A stretch of 64,000 bases of DNA from Otatea glauca (Eukaryota > Streptophyta > Magnoliopsida > Poales > Poaceae), in the NCBI GenBank assembly GCA_036346275.1, contig CM070721.1, positions 52,415,869-52,479,868 of the forward strand, given 5' to 3'. Of this stretch, positions 42,453 through 54,373 are shown piece by piece. The translations under genes and the position numbers were made by a program. Within the stretch, counting starts at the first letter, position 1. Each line of letters opens with the position of its first letter. The notes beneath the pieces are model-generated. The model saw only the letters and a list, made by a program, of their open reading frames with translations, ran no database searches and had not been told where the DNA came from.

Positions 42453-43499
42453 TATGCCCCCCATTTTTGGGAAATAACATGTTATCTTCCAAAAATTTTC
42501 ATCATCGATTTGAACATATATTTTCTTACCATAGCCAAATTTTTAACTGCATCGATTTAATTTGGCTTTCAGGTCGGTAATCGGCCAACTCGTATATTCG
42601 TATTTGAGTTTTAGCCAATCAAGACCTAACCAGTACCTTGGACAAACCGATGCATGCTACACGATCCCACGTTGATCCCTTACCAAATCGGCTATCACGA
42701 GCTGACGGGTGGTATGATTTTCCAGACTAGATCGGCTTCGTCGAACAAAAATCATTTGCCGAATCCGGTTTTTTCTTCCTCCACTCTTTTCTCGCAATCT
42801 TAATCGGATGAAGCTCATTAAAAGTTTTATCCTTCGTTTTTCTTGTTCACTTCCCTCATCTCTTGGGTCCTTAGCGCTCAAGTCTTCTTCTTTGTGATCG
42901 GCTTAAACACGAGGACACTATCTCGCTTTGGTTCGATCGACTTACATATTTTTCCTAACAGATCCATACTAGCCGCATGTTAGACCCTTCATCTTGGTCT
43001 TGTTTACGACTTATGGTCGGCTTAGAAATTCTTTCTTTAGCCGACCATCGCGCCTATCACCTTGGCATGGGTATATCTGCATCGGACATGTGTTTGGTGA
43101 TGGCAAAGCTAATCCTTCTCCCAACAAAATTGCCAAAAGGGCACCGTCGGTGAGCTCTTTCAGGCCGCTTGGCGATATTCATTAATCGGCCGATGTGGAG
43201 GACTTCGTCGTGGCCTTTCATTCCTCCTTTCATATTTTGCTAGTAGTTGGGAAAAAGTGGGCCGACTCAGATCGGCTACGAGTGGCAATGCTCTCTCACT
43301 GATAACCCTTTGGTGTGATTGTTTTAAAATTTCTCCTTCACGGTCGGCTTTTATTTGTATAGAGCCAACAAGTAATCATGAGTGTCTTATTGCCATCGAA
43401 TTTGATTGTACATCGCTTGACGTGTCATTTTCATAGCCGATGATATATGAATTTGATCCTTAAGCTGCATCTTGTGTCGGCTTTTCCTTCTTTTAGAGC

Positions 43500-45140
43500 A
43501 ATGAACCATGTTAATTGGAAAAGGATCGTCATTCACCGCATCATCGGCTCTTCTGCAAATTTTAGTTGGTCATCCTCTATAGCCGATTGTATCTTGTCTT
43601 TGTTATTCTTCAATTCATCTTTGAAGTCGTTATCATCGGAGAAACGGCTTTCTTGAGCCGATACTCGCTGTAGGAGATGACTTAAATTGGTGAATTCCTG
43701 CCTACCGAATTTTTCCCTTAATGGGGGTATCAGCCCCTGGAAAGCTAAATCAGCCAACTGATTATCAGGCATGGTAACACTAAAACACCTATTTCTCACT
43801 TCCCTGAATCTCTTAACATAATCATTTACCGATTCCTCAGTCTTCTGTTAGATAGAACTTAGATCTGAACTCCTGAGTTCCAGACTGCCGGAGAAAAAGT
43901 ACTCATGGAATCGGCTTTCCAAATCGTTCCAAGAATGAACCGAATTTGGAGGTAAACTAGTAAACCAAGTGAAAGCAGCTCCCGATAAAGACAAGGGGAA
44001 TAATCTAATTTTCACCGTCGATCGAGTGCCTCGCCACACCGAAGCGACAAAGCGTCCGACGTGTTTCTAAGGTCGTGGACCGAATCATTCCCGAAAATTT
44101 GGCAAAATCAGAACTTTAAAATTATGTGGATATTGCATGCGATCTATATAATCCGGATACGACTTTCTATAGCCGATGACTCTACCCTTTGGTTGTAAGC
44201 CGAATTGATCTCTCAACACGCGTAAACTGGTCAGCCCAATTAATGTTGTTAGCCGACAAGGTATCGTGGCTCTGCCAATGATCATGACTAGTATTCTACC
44301 CCCCGAGTGCAAACTCGGCTGTCGGTTAGACTGAGCCGACGGATCTTGTTGGTTTTGATCATACCCATTATACCTCCTAACCGTGGTTCTCGTGACAGGA
44401 CAAAGGGCTCGCATAGGTTATGACCTTATGAGGACCGGATTCTCGGGCGAATCGACTCTTGGTACCGGACGTGTTTAATTTGTTCAATCTATTGCGAGAC
44501 CGATTGTGGGAAAATATTAAATGGAGCCGACGGCAAAGTAGCCGACACGTTTAGTTTAGCGACATCGATTCGCACGCCGATAATGTGTTACCCCACTCGG
44601 TCGAGGATCTCGTGGTAGCATGACGGTAGGTTGAGTCGGCATCATAGTGGGGAGTGAAGTTGTAGCCGATGGTTTAGGATCGACTTAGGCACTCTGTGTA
44701 TTTTGTGCTATTGAAAAAACAGAGTAACTTGGCAGGGCTTGCATTGGGTCAAGCAGATCTCCAGATGATGCCAACTCCCGAGCTATAGTTTTCACGCTAT
44801 TCGTGATCATCGGCTTAAGTGTCGCAACGAGAGCCGATGATTGATTTATCATAGCATGGTGCACAGATTGATTTATCATAGCCGATAATTCGGCTTGGGC
44901 GGGCAGGTATTGACTTACCGAACCGTCGGTGACACCTGCATCGCCGAGTGGATTGAGCGTCGGCAAAGCGGTCCGCTGCGATGATGCCGCGCCGGGTTTT
45001 TTGGTAACAACCCAGCATCATCTTCTCCAAAGCAGCTTTTCGATCTTCAATTTCCTTGCGCTGCTCTGTCGTTAAATCGTCCAACGTGGGGACGATTATA
45101 GCTTCTGTGTTGAGATCGGATGGCGGAATTTCTTTACTTG
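43500..45140 (-). pseudogene. Gypsy G1 gag (copy B)
   Basis: Gag in several frames: an N-terminal segment with LTTEQRKEIEDRKAALEKMM near 45040, then AELSAMINQSVHHAMINQ near 44880, core pieces around 43848-44140 (IRLFPLSLSGAAFTWFTSLP), and 43533-43799 (LREKFGRQEFTNLSHLLQRV). The zinc-knuckle/protease part seen in copy A is missing. It is not functional as it stands. Confidence 0.75.
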
Positions 45141-45151
45141 ATGAAGCCATC

Positions 45152-45171
45152 GGTCCCACCGGGCGTGCCAA
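45152..45171 (-). other. Primer-binding site, Gypsy G1 copy B
   Basis: TTGGCACGCCCGGTGGGACC on the minus strand, next to the LTR end at 45177, as in copy A. Confidence 0.7.
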
Positions 45172-45176
45172 GAGTG

Positions 45177-45633
45177 TGTTGGCGTCAAAAACTTGAAGTA
45201 GGGTTTCTGACAGCAGCACACCAGACGAACACCGGGTTCAGAGCGTGCCAGTCGATTTGACCTATAACCGACAAGGTAAAAGATATAAAGTTCACTCGAA
45301 GCCGATCGTTGGGATCAATCGGCTTAGACTCAATCAGCTTGAAGCCGATCAAGATCAAAGTATCAGAATAGATCTAATTAGCCGATTAAGGCTAATCAGA
45401 GGATAAAATTCTCTCAAAGTCGATTGTAACGATCAATCAGCTTAAACTCAATCAGCTTGAAGCCGATCAAGATCAAGGTATCAGAATAAATCTAATTAGC
45501 CGATTAAGGCTAATCAGAGGATAAAGGCAGATCGATTCTGAAGAAGGCGATGCGCAATCAGAATAAATCAAACCTGGGGTGTAATTTGAAGAAGATCAAC
45601 AATCGGCGATGCGCAACTTTATTGATCAAGATC
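45177..45633 (-). repeat. 5' LTR fragment of Gypsy G1 copy B, with a 118-bp tandem duplication
   Basis: From TGTTGGCGTC at 45177 the match to the solo LTR stops after ATCAAGATC at 45633. CAATCAGCTTGAAGCCGATC occurs at 45331 and 45449, marking a tandem duplication of 118 bp (about 45290-45525) that the solo LTR lacks. Confidence 0.82.
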
Positions 45634-46140
45634 TAAAAACGGATCTATTTTTAGATCTGAACATTCTATCCCGTTTTTTGCTATCTAAATGGTATCAAAT
45701 TGAAAAAGTTTGTATACAAAAGTTGTAGATTCCGTCGAGAGCTACAATTTTCATATAAAGTTTATCTCCATCCGACATCATATGAAAAAGTTATGATTTT
45801 TTTTAGAAATTAACAGCAGACAGAGTAAAAATCGCACGTTTAAAGCAGTACTAATCGCCCGTATGTGGGGCGATCGCCCGTATGTGGGGCGATCGCCCCA
45901 TATACGGGCGACCGGCGTCCAATTTTGTAATTTTTTTGCCCCGACGCCTAGTTTTGAAAAAAAGATTAAAAAAATATTAAAGAAAAAAAAATTCTCGATG
46001 TTTCTATGCTTTTCGTCTCATAAGTACTTATACAAATCTTTATACTAACGATCGAAGGGGTACGTAAGTATTATTTACTATTTATTTATATTTTAATAAC
46101 TATGTAACTTTCTAAAACAAAAATATAGAAACACCTCTCA
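45634..46140. other. Unassigned repeat-like DNA with a GC-rich hairpin
   Basis: AAGTTGTAGATT/CTACAATTTT fold-back words and a GATCGCCC palindrome repeat (45854-45913) occur here. They resemble parts of old plant transposons, but I cannot name one. No coding sequence is supported. Confidence 0.4.
45854..45913. repeat. Direct plus inverted repeat of a 19-bp GC-rich word
   Basis: TCGCCCGTATGTGGGGCGA stands at 45854-45872. It recurs in direct orientation at once (sharing the GATCGCCC junction), then in inverted form as TCGCCCCATATACGGGCGA. The last two units make a 17-bp stem with one mismatch. Confidence 0.85.
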
Positions 46141-47315
46141 AAATAGTTTTAGATTTATTTAGCTTCTTCTAGATCAGGAGCCTCCGGTATTAATTTGTTC
46201 TTCTCCGCGAGTACTTCGCTATATTTTCTTCAATCGTGGCGTGTTTTGTCGAACCAATTCATCTGGACGAGGGCGCGGTAACGCTTACGCCGAAGATCAG
46301 CACCGGATCGAGCTAAGTACAGACAAATTTGCTCGGGTGAATAACACTGCTACCAAGATGTAAGTACTAACATTGCTATTAGGACTTTCTCTCGTGTGAT
46401 CTTTTGTTGCGTCAGTGCCATGCCACCAATGTTTTGCAAAGGACACACTCAATACTCTTATGTCAGCAACTTTTTCAACGTACTATACAGGATTAATACT
46501 TATATGGAGACAAGATTAAAGAAAAGAGAGATAAAAACTATTTCTTGCATAAGAAACAGCTTGGTCACACAAATCAAAAGAAGATACAACAAAAACATGC
46601 ATTAGGATGAGGAGGGTTGTATCTATATCTTGTATAATATTTATTTGGTATTCTCTATATATTTATGCTAAGATACAAATTAAGGGTTAGATGAGTAGTA
46701 TCTAGTCCTATTTATTGATATATAGATGTTTAGATATAACAATAAAAACCCTACATTAAAAGTGTCAAAGTGTGACCAGCATCCGCGAAAGCAATTGACC
46801 ATCGTGGATTTGGACATGAATAAAAAGGAACTGGGATAGTACCACGCAACATAAATGCAATCTTACCTAAGCTCTACCAACAACGAAGCAAACAACCATA
46901 ACACTCGTTGCCTTCGAATCAAACGCTTCCCCCGTGTCCTCCACCGAAAACAAAAGGAAAAGGAACACACAAGAACTTTACCGGTTGCGTGGTGACTGCT
47001 ACTACCATTGTTCTCACTGGCGTACACGTATGGACACACCACACGTTTCGACTACTACTCTCCTTTATATGGCGTATATTTTAAATAGCTTTGTATGTAA
47101 ATATGCACAATTAGTATGATGTTCTATCTATATCCTTAATAAACGTTAAAAGTACTTTATATTCTCTATATGTATGCATTGAATATAGTAATTATTAATA
47201 TCTTATTAGAGTATGGATAAAAAAAATACGTTATATAAACCTGAACGAAAGAAGTATGCTTAGCGTGCCTTCCTCCCGTCGCCCAGCACGAAACTTTGCA
47301 AGGAAAAGCCGCCTC
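46141..47315. other. Intergenic DNA, nothing recognised
   Basis: AT-rich sequence with scattered short ORFs. I see no conserved domain, RNA gene or terminal-repeat element. Confidence 0.45.
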
Positions 47316-47550
47316 GACGGTGATAGAAATAATCTTGTAATAAGAAAGTTTTAGTTTGGAAAGTTTGTATTAAGAAAGTTTAGAATGAGGAGTCCGATTA
47401 GGACAAGAAAGTAGAATCCTATTCTATTAAATAGGACTGTAGTTTTGGATATAAATATAAGAGTAGATTTGAGTTTTGTAAGTTAGCAGATCTAGAAGTA
47501 ATAAAGAGAAAATTGTTCTAAAATTTTTGATGTTCTGTTTCAACAGACGG
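47316..47550 (+). mobile_element. Small solo LTR, 225 bp, with GACGG duplication
   Basis: The LTR is 47321-47545, from TGATAGAAATAATC to CTGTTTCAACA, with the perfect duplication GACGG at 47316-47320 and 47546-47550. Inside are TATAAATA (47450-47457) and an AATAAAG signal (about 47500), in the plus orientation. Size and signals fit a Copia LTR. Confidence 0.85.
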
Positions 47551-48143
47551 CTCGACTTCCACGTGCGGTTGGCACCAATCATCCTCACATGATCACGTCG
47601 CCGTCGAATCGCGTGTCCTCAACTCAGCCGCAAACCGACGCCGTACGTTTAATAATGCGGCAGACCAGGCCGCTTTCTTGAGTGCTCGAGGGTAGCGTGG
47701 TGCGAACTCGCCGCACGTTGCCGCGCGCGGCACGCATCGGCGGCTGCCTGCCTGCGTAGTCTGCGGAGTTTAGGTGACGGTTGGTCGGTTGATTGGTAGC
47801 CGTGCCTGTCTCCACTCCACATGTGCATGTAGCCATCGTATCACTGTGCTCCGGTCTCCGATACGTACATCGGGATTGTTAATTAGCATGTATCTGTATA
47901 CGTGCCGTGCATATAATTGAGCCTAATTAACCAGTAACCACCTTACGTCTATCTCTTTGAGTTTGGTTGTTACCTTGTAATCTGGTTGTTATACCGTGAT
48001 ATATATAACCGATCACGGCAGGTCATTGAGCATTGTGTTGTCATCTCTCATGTTCCACTCACGTTTACATGGTATATATCAGACAAGCCGATGCAGAGTT
48101 GCCCACCCATGAAGCGCAACTGCTCGGCAAGTCAACTAAGCTT
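47551..48143. other. Intergenic DNA between solo LTR and Copia
   Basis: Possibly unique sequence. No gene, RNA or repeat element is supported. Confidence 0.45.
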
Positions 48144-48611
48144 TGTTAGCATTAGACTTAGGGTTCTTAAGCCATTAAATAACATTAATCCGATAGCCAA
48201 AACTAGAACACCAAGATGCGGAAGAAAATACCGTTCGGTGAAGCCATCGAAGGTGAATCGGTAGCGGTGGCCGAAAGCTCGATGACGAGGTGGTAGCCGT
48301 GATCACCAACGACGATGAAGAAGGAAGAAGCCGTAGGGATGGCAGCAGTGTTGGCCTTCGGATTACTTCTGCACGACTTAGGATCGGCCTTATAACATCT
48401 AGGGGCTGTCTAATCTCAAGTGTTAGCTTGAAACCATGAGAGGTTGGCTCCCCATTATATATGTGCAGTGCAATTCGGGACCAAAACCAATAGATGGAAA
48501 GAGCCTCCGATCATGGCACAAAAGGTGGGATCTCATCCCCTAATTTCGGATCTATTGATCCTTTCCGGATTTGTTGATCCTTGGGTAGTTAGTCCAAGAT
48601 TAAATCCAACA
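48144..48611 (-). repeat. 3' LTR of the Copia element (468 bp)
   Basis: On the plus strand from TGTTAGCATTAGAC to AAATCCAACA, matching 54374-54839. The adjacent 48612-48625, read on the minus strand, is TTAAGTGGGAGAA, the polypurine tract. Confidence 0.92.
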
Positions 48612-48839
48612 TTCTCCCACTTAATCGTAAGGCTAACATAAGTCCATACTTAACAAAATAACACACCAAGGTAATGCATTTACAGCAGTCAATTAATGCT
48701 ACTGAAACCCCATCATCTATAATATATTATTCCATCTCGATAGGATAGCCACTTATTCTTAACGGGAGTTGGTTTGTTTTTCTTATGGTCCTTAATTTTC
48801 CAGGATCAGATTCTGAATTCTTATCATAATTAATTCAGA

Positions 48840-50522
48840 ATTATAGGCTTTCCAATAAACCCATGTTAGCAACATGTTCTCGAAAGATACTGGGTGGTAA
48901 ACCTTTAGTGAGCGGATCCGCAAGCATAGACTTAGTGCTTATATGCTTAACATTAATAGTTTGATCCTGGATTCTATCTTTCAAACATGATACTTAATGT
49001 CAGTATGCTTGGCAACACCACTTGACTTGTTGTTACTCGAATAGAAAACTGCGGCTAAATTATCGCAGAATATTGTAAGTGGTTTTGATATGCTGTCAAC
49101 CACCATTAGTCCGGGAATAAAATTCTTAAGCCATACAGCCTGTCCGGTAGCCTCATAACATGCCACAAACTCAGCTTGCATCGTTGAAGATGCCGTAAGG
49201 GTTTGTTTGGAGCTTTTCCACGAAATGGCTCCTCCCGCAAGTGTGAAGACATAACCTGACGTGGATTTCTTAGAGTCAACACATCCTGCGAAGTCAGCAT
49301 CTGAATAACTCATAACCTCAAGGTCATCAGACTTCTTATATGTGAGCATGTAATTCTTAGTGCCCTGCAAATAACGCAAGACTTTCTTAACAGCTCTCCA
49401 GTGGTCCAAACCTGGATTAGATTGATATCTACCAAGCATCCCGGTTATGAATGCTAAGTCAGGGCGAGTACAAATTTGAGCATACATAATGCTTCCGACA
49501 GCTGAAGCGTAAAGAATCGACTTCATTTGATCAATTTCTAATTGATTCCTTGGACTTTGGAATAAACCAAACTTATCACCCTTAACAATAGGAGCAGGCG
49601 TGGCAGAGCAGTTATGCATATTAAACCTCTTAAGCACTCTGTCAATGTATGCCTTTTGGGATAAGCCTAATATCCCTTTGGACCTATCTCGGTGTATCTC
49701 AATGCCCAAAACATAAGAGGCACTACCAAGATCCTTCATGTCAAAATTAGCGAAAAGAAATCTTTTGGTCTCATACAGCATATTCTTATCGCTGCTAGCC
49801 AATAAGATATCATCCACATAGAGCACTAAAATAATAAATTTGCTCTCTTTAGTCTTAATATAGATACAATTATCCACCTCATTTTCTTTAAAGCCAAATT
49901 TCCTTACTACTTCATCAAACTTAAAATACCACTGTCTGGATGCTTGTTTTAGTCCATAGATTGATTTCTTAAGGTAACATCCCATTTGTTCCTTACCTTC
50001 CACGACAAAACCTTCCGGTTGAGCCATGTATACATTTTCATGCAAGTCACCGTTAAGGAATGCAGTTTTTACATCTATCTGATGTAGCTCCAAATCATAA
50101 TGAGCGACAAGTGCCATGACAATTCTTAACGAGTCTTTCTTAGACACAGGAGAGAAGGTATCAACATAGTCAATCCCCTCTCTCTGTGTGAAACCTTTAG
50201 CTACAAGTCTAGCTTTGAATCTTTCAACGTTTCCCTTGAAGTCATGCTTAGTTTTATAGACCCATTTACAGCCTATTACTTTAACTCCATCAAGTATGTC
50301 TACTAAATCCCAAACATCATTAATGCTCATAGATTTTAATTCATCCTCCATGGCCTCGAGCCATTTGTCTGAATCCTTATTACTTATGGCTTCTTTAAAT
50401 GAGATGGGATCATCCGCCTTCCCTATATCATTAACATCTTCATTCATGTACACGACATAGTCATTTGGAATGGCGGATCTTCTAACCCGCTGTGATCTTC
50501 TTAAGGTTTCATCAGGTATCAC
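48840..50522 (-). pseudogene. Copia reverse transcriptase and RNase H
   Basis: An open stretch of 513 codons. RVT_2 motifs are in order: WLEAMEDELKSMSINDVWDL, GCKWVYKTKHDFKGNVERFK, HQIDVKTAFLNGDLHENVYM, SIYGLKQASRQWY and the catalytic LVLYVDDILLASS. RNase H follows with MSYSDADFAGCVDSKKSTSG, ISWKSSKQTLTASSTMQAEF and FCDNLAAVFYSSN. A one-base loss after KHTDIKYHV at about 48981 puts the tail (STKSMLADPLTKGLPPSIF) in another frame down to about 48840. Catalytic residues are present. Confidence 0.92.
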
Positions 50523-51927
50523 AGATGGCTGTTGAAGTTCTTCATTAATTGCTGATGTAGGTTCATCATTAGGAGCGAGATTACTAATCCAGAATCATTA
50601 ATCGGGGTTACAACACCAGGATTGTCACTTAGAGGTGTTATTATTTGTGGCACATTAATAAAAGTCTCTTGGATTATCGGTGATGGAACATAAGTCCGAA
50701 TCTCCTCGAGATCTATATTTCTGGCCTTTGAGCTCCCACTGATTTGACCATTCTCCATAAACACAGCATGTCTAGTTTCTACAAATTTAGTATGACGATC
50801 TGAGCAGTAAAATCGGTATCCCTTAGATCTATCAGGGTATCCGATAAAATGGCAGCTCACTGTTTTAGAGTCTAATTTCCCAATATGTGGGTTAAAGACT
50901 TTAGCTTCACAGCAGAGATGCCCCACACTCGTAAGTATTTTAAGCTCGGTTTCCTGCCAGTCCAGATTTCATAAGGTGTCTTAGGGACTGATTTGCTAGG
51001 AACCCGATTAAGTATGTGGGCAGTTGTTTTTAATGCCTCCATCCATAAGGTTACTGGTAAACTGGAATAGCTGAGCATACTTCGCACCATATCCATAAGT
51101 GTGCGATTTCTTCTTTCAGCTACACCATTTTGCTGAGGTTCACCAGGAGTTGAGTATTGAGCTACTATGCCATTTTCTTGAAGATATCTTGCAAAGGGAC
51201 CAGGAATTTGTCCATAAAGAGCGTGTCTACCATAATATTCTCCTCCTCGATCTGATCGCACCACTTTAATCTTTAGATTGTGCTGATTTTCTATTTCAGC
51301 CTTGAATATTTTAAATTTATCGAGCGATTCAGACCGATCACGAATGGGGAAAATATAACCATAACGGGAATAATCATCAGTGAATGTAATGAAAGAATCA
51401 AAACCATCCACTGATGTCACAGGAAAAGGCCCACAAATATCAGTGTGGATTAATTCTAATATCCCTGTGCTTCGGGTAGCCCCTTTCTTAATTTGTTTTA
51501 CGTATTTACCCTTAATGCAATCAATGCAGGGGTCTGAGTCTGAGAAATCAAGCGGGTGGAGTATCTCTTCCTTAATGAGACGTTCCATTCTCCCCTTCGA
51601 AATGTGGCCTAAGCGACAGTGCCACAATTTCGATGAAGTTTCATCATCAATTCTTTTACGTTTATTTGTGCCATCACATACATTCATTAACACAATGGAT
51701 TCTTTAAGGGAAAGAACATAAAGCTTGTCACGTTTGGGAGCAAGACCAACATCATTAGAATTAAACTTTATTATGCATTGGCCGTTCCCAAACTTACAAA
51801 GAAAACCTTCATCATCTAATAATGAAACTGAAATAAGGTTCCTTCTCAAACTAGGAACATAAAGAACATTATTTAGATTAAGTACAAAGCCATTTTCTAA
51901 TAATAATGGTAGGAACATAAAGAACAT
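50519..51927 (-). pseudogene. Copia GAG-pre-integrase and integrase
   Basis: 50872-51927 encodes the pre-integrase zinc segment (KLWHCRLGHISKGRMERLIK, CIDCIKGKYVKQIKK). The integrase core has ELIHTDICGPFPV, FITFTDDYSRYGYIF, VVRSDRGGEYYGR and a Glu in QQNGVAERRNRTL. A small indel near 50920 shifts the frame, and the C-terminal part continues as AKVFNPHIGKLDSKTVSCHF at 50519-50926. Integrase inserts the cDNA into nuclear DNA. DDE residues are visible. Confidence 0.9.
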
Positions 51928-51968
51928 TATTTAGATGAAGTACAAAGCCATTTTCTAATACTAATGGT
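51853..51968. repeat. 58-bp tandem duplication in the Copia pol
   Basis: Units 51853-51910 and 51911-51968 (starting AGGAACATAAAGAAC) differ at about three positions. 58 is not a multiple of three, so the duplication itself breaks the frame between protease and pre-integrase. Confidence 0.92.
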
Positions 51969-53018
51969 AAGACCCCAATGGCTTCAACTTCAGCCTCCTC
52001 CCCATTAGCGACTCTAAGGCTTCGCTCCCCCTTTCTTAACGTCTTCACGGAAAGGAATCCCTGTAAAGAATTTGAAACATGTATAGAGGCACCTGAGTCA
52101 ATCCACCAAGAATTAGGAGAAAAATCAGCATAAAGAGATTCCTCAATAAAGGTGATTTCATCATTACCCTTCTTCACGAGCCACTTCAGAAATCCTGGGC
52201 AATTCTTCTGAATATGCCCATCTTTCTTGCAGAAGCGACATATGACGCTGTTGGATGAAGAGGGTGTTGCAGGAGCTTTGCCTTTATGCTCTGCTTTATT
52301 TGACTCAGTTTTGGGAGAGAAAATGAGTTTCTTTTTGGACTTATGGTCTCCTTGGAATTTTCTTTTCTTATTGCCAACAAAGTGGACAACATCCTTCTTG
52401 TTGGCCTTCAGTCTTTCCTCCTCCTGAACGCACATGAAAATTAACTCGCTCATGGTCCACTTCTCCTTTTGAGTATTGTAATTGATCTTAAAAGGACCAA
52501 ACTCGTAAGGTAAAGAAGTCATTATGAAATGAACCAAAAAGCCTTCTGAAATAGCCATGTCCATTTCTTTAAGCTTGGAAGCCATATCTGTCATCATCAT
52601 GATATGCTCTCGACCCGCCTCATCCCTCATACTTGGAAGTGAGCATTTTCATGATTAATGTACTGGCATAGACTTTTGAGGAGCCTTTGAATTGCTCCTC
52701 TACTGAAGCCACATACATTTTAGCATCTTCGGAGTCGGGGATTGCTCCCCTAATTCCTACTGATATTGTGCTCTTCATTATCATCAAGGACATGCGGTTA
52801 GACCGCTCCCATTTCTCTACTGCAGTTTCATAGGACTTCTTTAACTCAGAGAAGTTCTCATCATCAGCAGTAGGAGGAGTGGGAGCAGCCTCACGAAGTG
52901 CAAGGTCCAAATCCATTATTCCAAGAGTTATGAGCAGTTTTTCCTTCCAGGAGGGGAAGTTATTACCAGAAAGCTGTTCCATGCTATTTAAGGTACTGGC
53001 AATGTTTGTAGTGGTCAT
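51878..53018 (-). pseudogene. Copia gag, zinc knuckle and protease
   Basis: Gag starts at ATG 53018 (MTTTNIASTLNSMEQL) and reads a UBN2-like Copia Gag with NNFPSWKEKLLITLGIMDLD. A frameshift at about 52625 (after MLTSKYEG) leads into 51878-52630. That part carries the rest of Gag (DMASKLKEMDMAISEGFLVH), the knuckle CRFCKKDGHIQKNC and the protease site WWIDSGASIHVSN. The pieces are in the normal Copia order, before integrase. Confidence 0.9.
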
Positions 53019-53039
53019 AGCTGAATAAAATATATACAA

Positions 53040-54373
53040 ATATTAGTAAGAAATTTTAATCTCTGGCACAAAATTAACCCTACGTTGGTCTGGTTAATAA
53101 TATGCTAATGACAATTCTAATTCATAATCACCGTTGGGCAGAATATGAAAAAGAACTTAACTTTTAATTTAAATGGGTATGACTCATGAATATAATCAAC
53201 TTTGGTCAGAATATAATCATGATCATAAAATTAATCCCAAAACATTATTAAATCTCTAATCAAGATTTCTCGTTGGTTCCATTTTAATTAGAGACAACTT
53301 AATTAAATATTTTATCCAGCAATTTACACTCTTAAAACAGTCCAATCATCATATTAAAGAATAATCAGCATTTAAATTCTGAGAATATCCTGTAAATTAA
53401 ATTAATCCCACAAATATCTAATTTTCGGGCAAAATACCCCAAACATTAATTCATAAATGAAAACAGCAATTAAATACGTAAGAATTGCTGTAAAATTAAA
53501 GAAGCCCAAAACTTAAGTCATTTCGGCCCAAAACATGACGGCCCAGCCATCCTCCGCAAGAACCCACGCGCCGCGCCCAAAAACAAAAAGCGGCCCACCC
53601 GCCAGGAAGCGCGGCACTGGTGAAGACGCGCGCCCAACCCGCATGGCGAAGCGGCGACCACACGGACGGCCACGCACGGAGAAGCGAAGCTCCGGTCCAA
53701 GCGCGGAGAGCGAGGCGGCGACTGCGCGGGACGCGAAGCGCCAACCCACGCGCGGAAGGCGAGGCGACGGTCATTGATCCGGAACGAACGGCTGCGATCA
53801 GCCCGAGCCAGAACAAAAAGTGACGCGCGAGGAAACCCTAGCTCAAAACACTCCGCCTCCCCGAAAAACGCGCAGCGGCGACTGAGCAAGAGGCGAAAGG
53901 CGATGGCGGCGGAGCGGTGGCGCCAAGACGCGAACGAAGCCGCTGCTCCAGGCTGGCCTGCCAAGACCGACGCGCTCGCGCGTGGGCGGATCGATGCCGT
54001 CTTGTGATGGCGGCGAGAGCTACAAGCCCTGGCGCAGCGCTGGCGAGACTAAGGCCCGCGACGGCGAACGACCAGCGCGCAGCAGAGGCGAGCTTGGATC
54101 GAGGCGCGGCGGTGCATAAAGCGCCAAAGGTAAGCCCGAAACCCCTAATTTTTTAGACATTAGGTTTTGCTTGATTTGGGGATTTAGGGTTCGGGTTCAT
54201 CAAGATTCTAATTTGGGGATTAAATTTAGGGTTTTCCATAACTCATCTCCTTCCAAATGCTTAAACCGAAAACCACAAACACATAAATGTGAGGTTAATC
54301 ACCACCTAACCGAATCAAAGATACATGATTTAAGCGGTTCAAGTTAGGCTATCGGTGGCTCTGATACCAATTG
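53040..54373 (-). other. Copia leader with GC-rich block and primer-binding site
   Basis: Untranslated region between LTR and gag, GC-rich at 53520-54130. Several ORFs on both strands come from base composition. On the minus strand TTGGTATCAGAGCC at about 54360-54373 directly abuts the LTR and is an initiator-Met primer site. Confidence 0.75.

Larger units (their letters stand above)
42191..45633 (-). mobile_element. Gypsy G1 copy B, gag-only deletion derivative
   Basis: Minus-strand element with a 5' LTR fragment at 45177-45633, primer site at 45152-45171, gag at about 43500-45140, a non-coding tail that lacks any protease or pol, a purine tract (GGGGGG run at 42453-42474) and a 3' LTR fragment at 42191-42452. 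The gag and tail are colinear with copy A to about 43500-42640. Absence of pol makes it non-autonomous. Both LTRs are truncated. Confidence 0.82.

Noticed and set aside
45863..46048. A 61-codon ORF over the GATCGCCC repeat
   Set aside because: It arises from the hairpin repeat and A-runs, with no homology or conserved motif.
53496..54156. ORFs in the Copia GC-rich leader
   Set aside because: Both strands are open, there is no domain, and the position is the untranslated leader.
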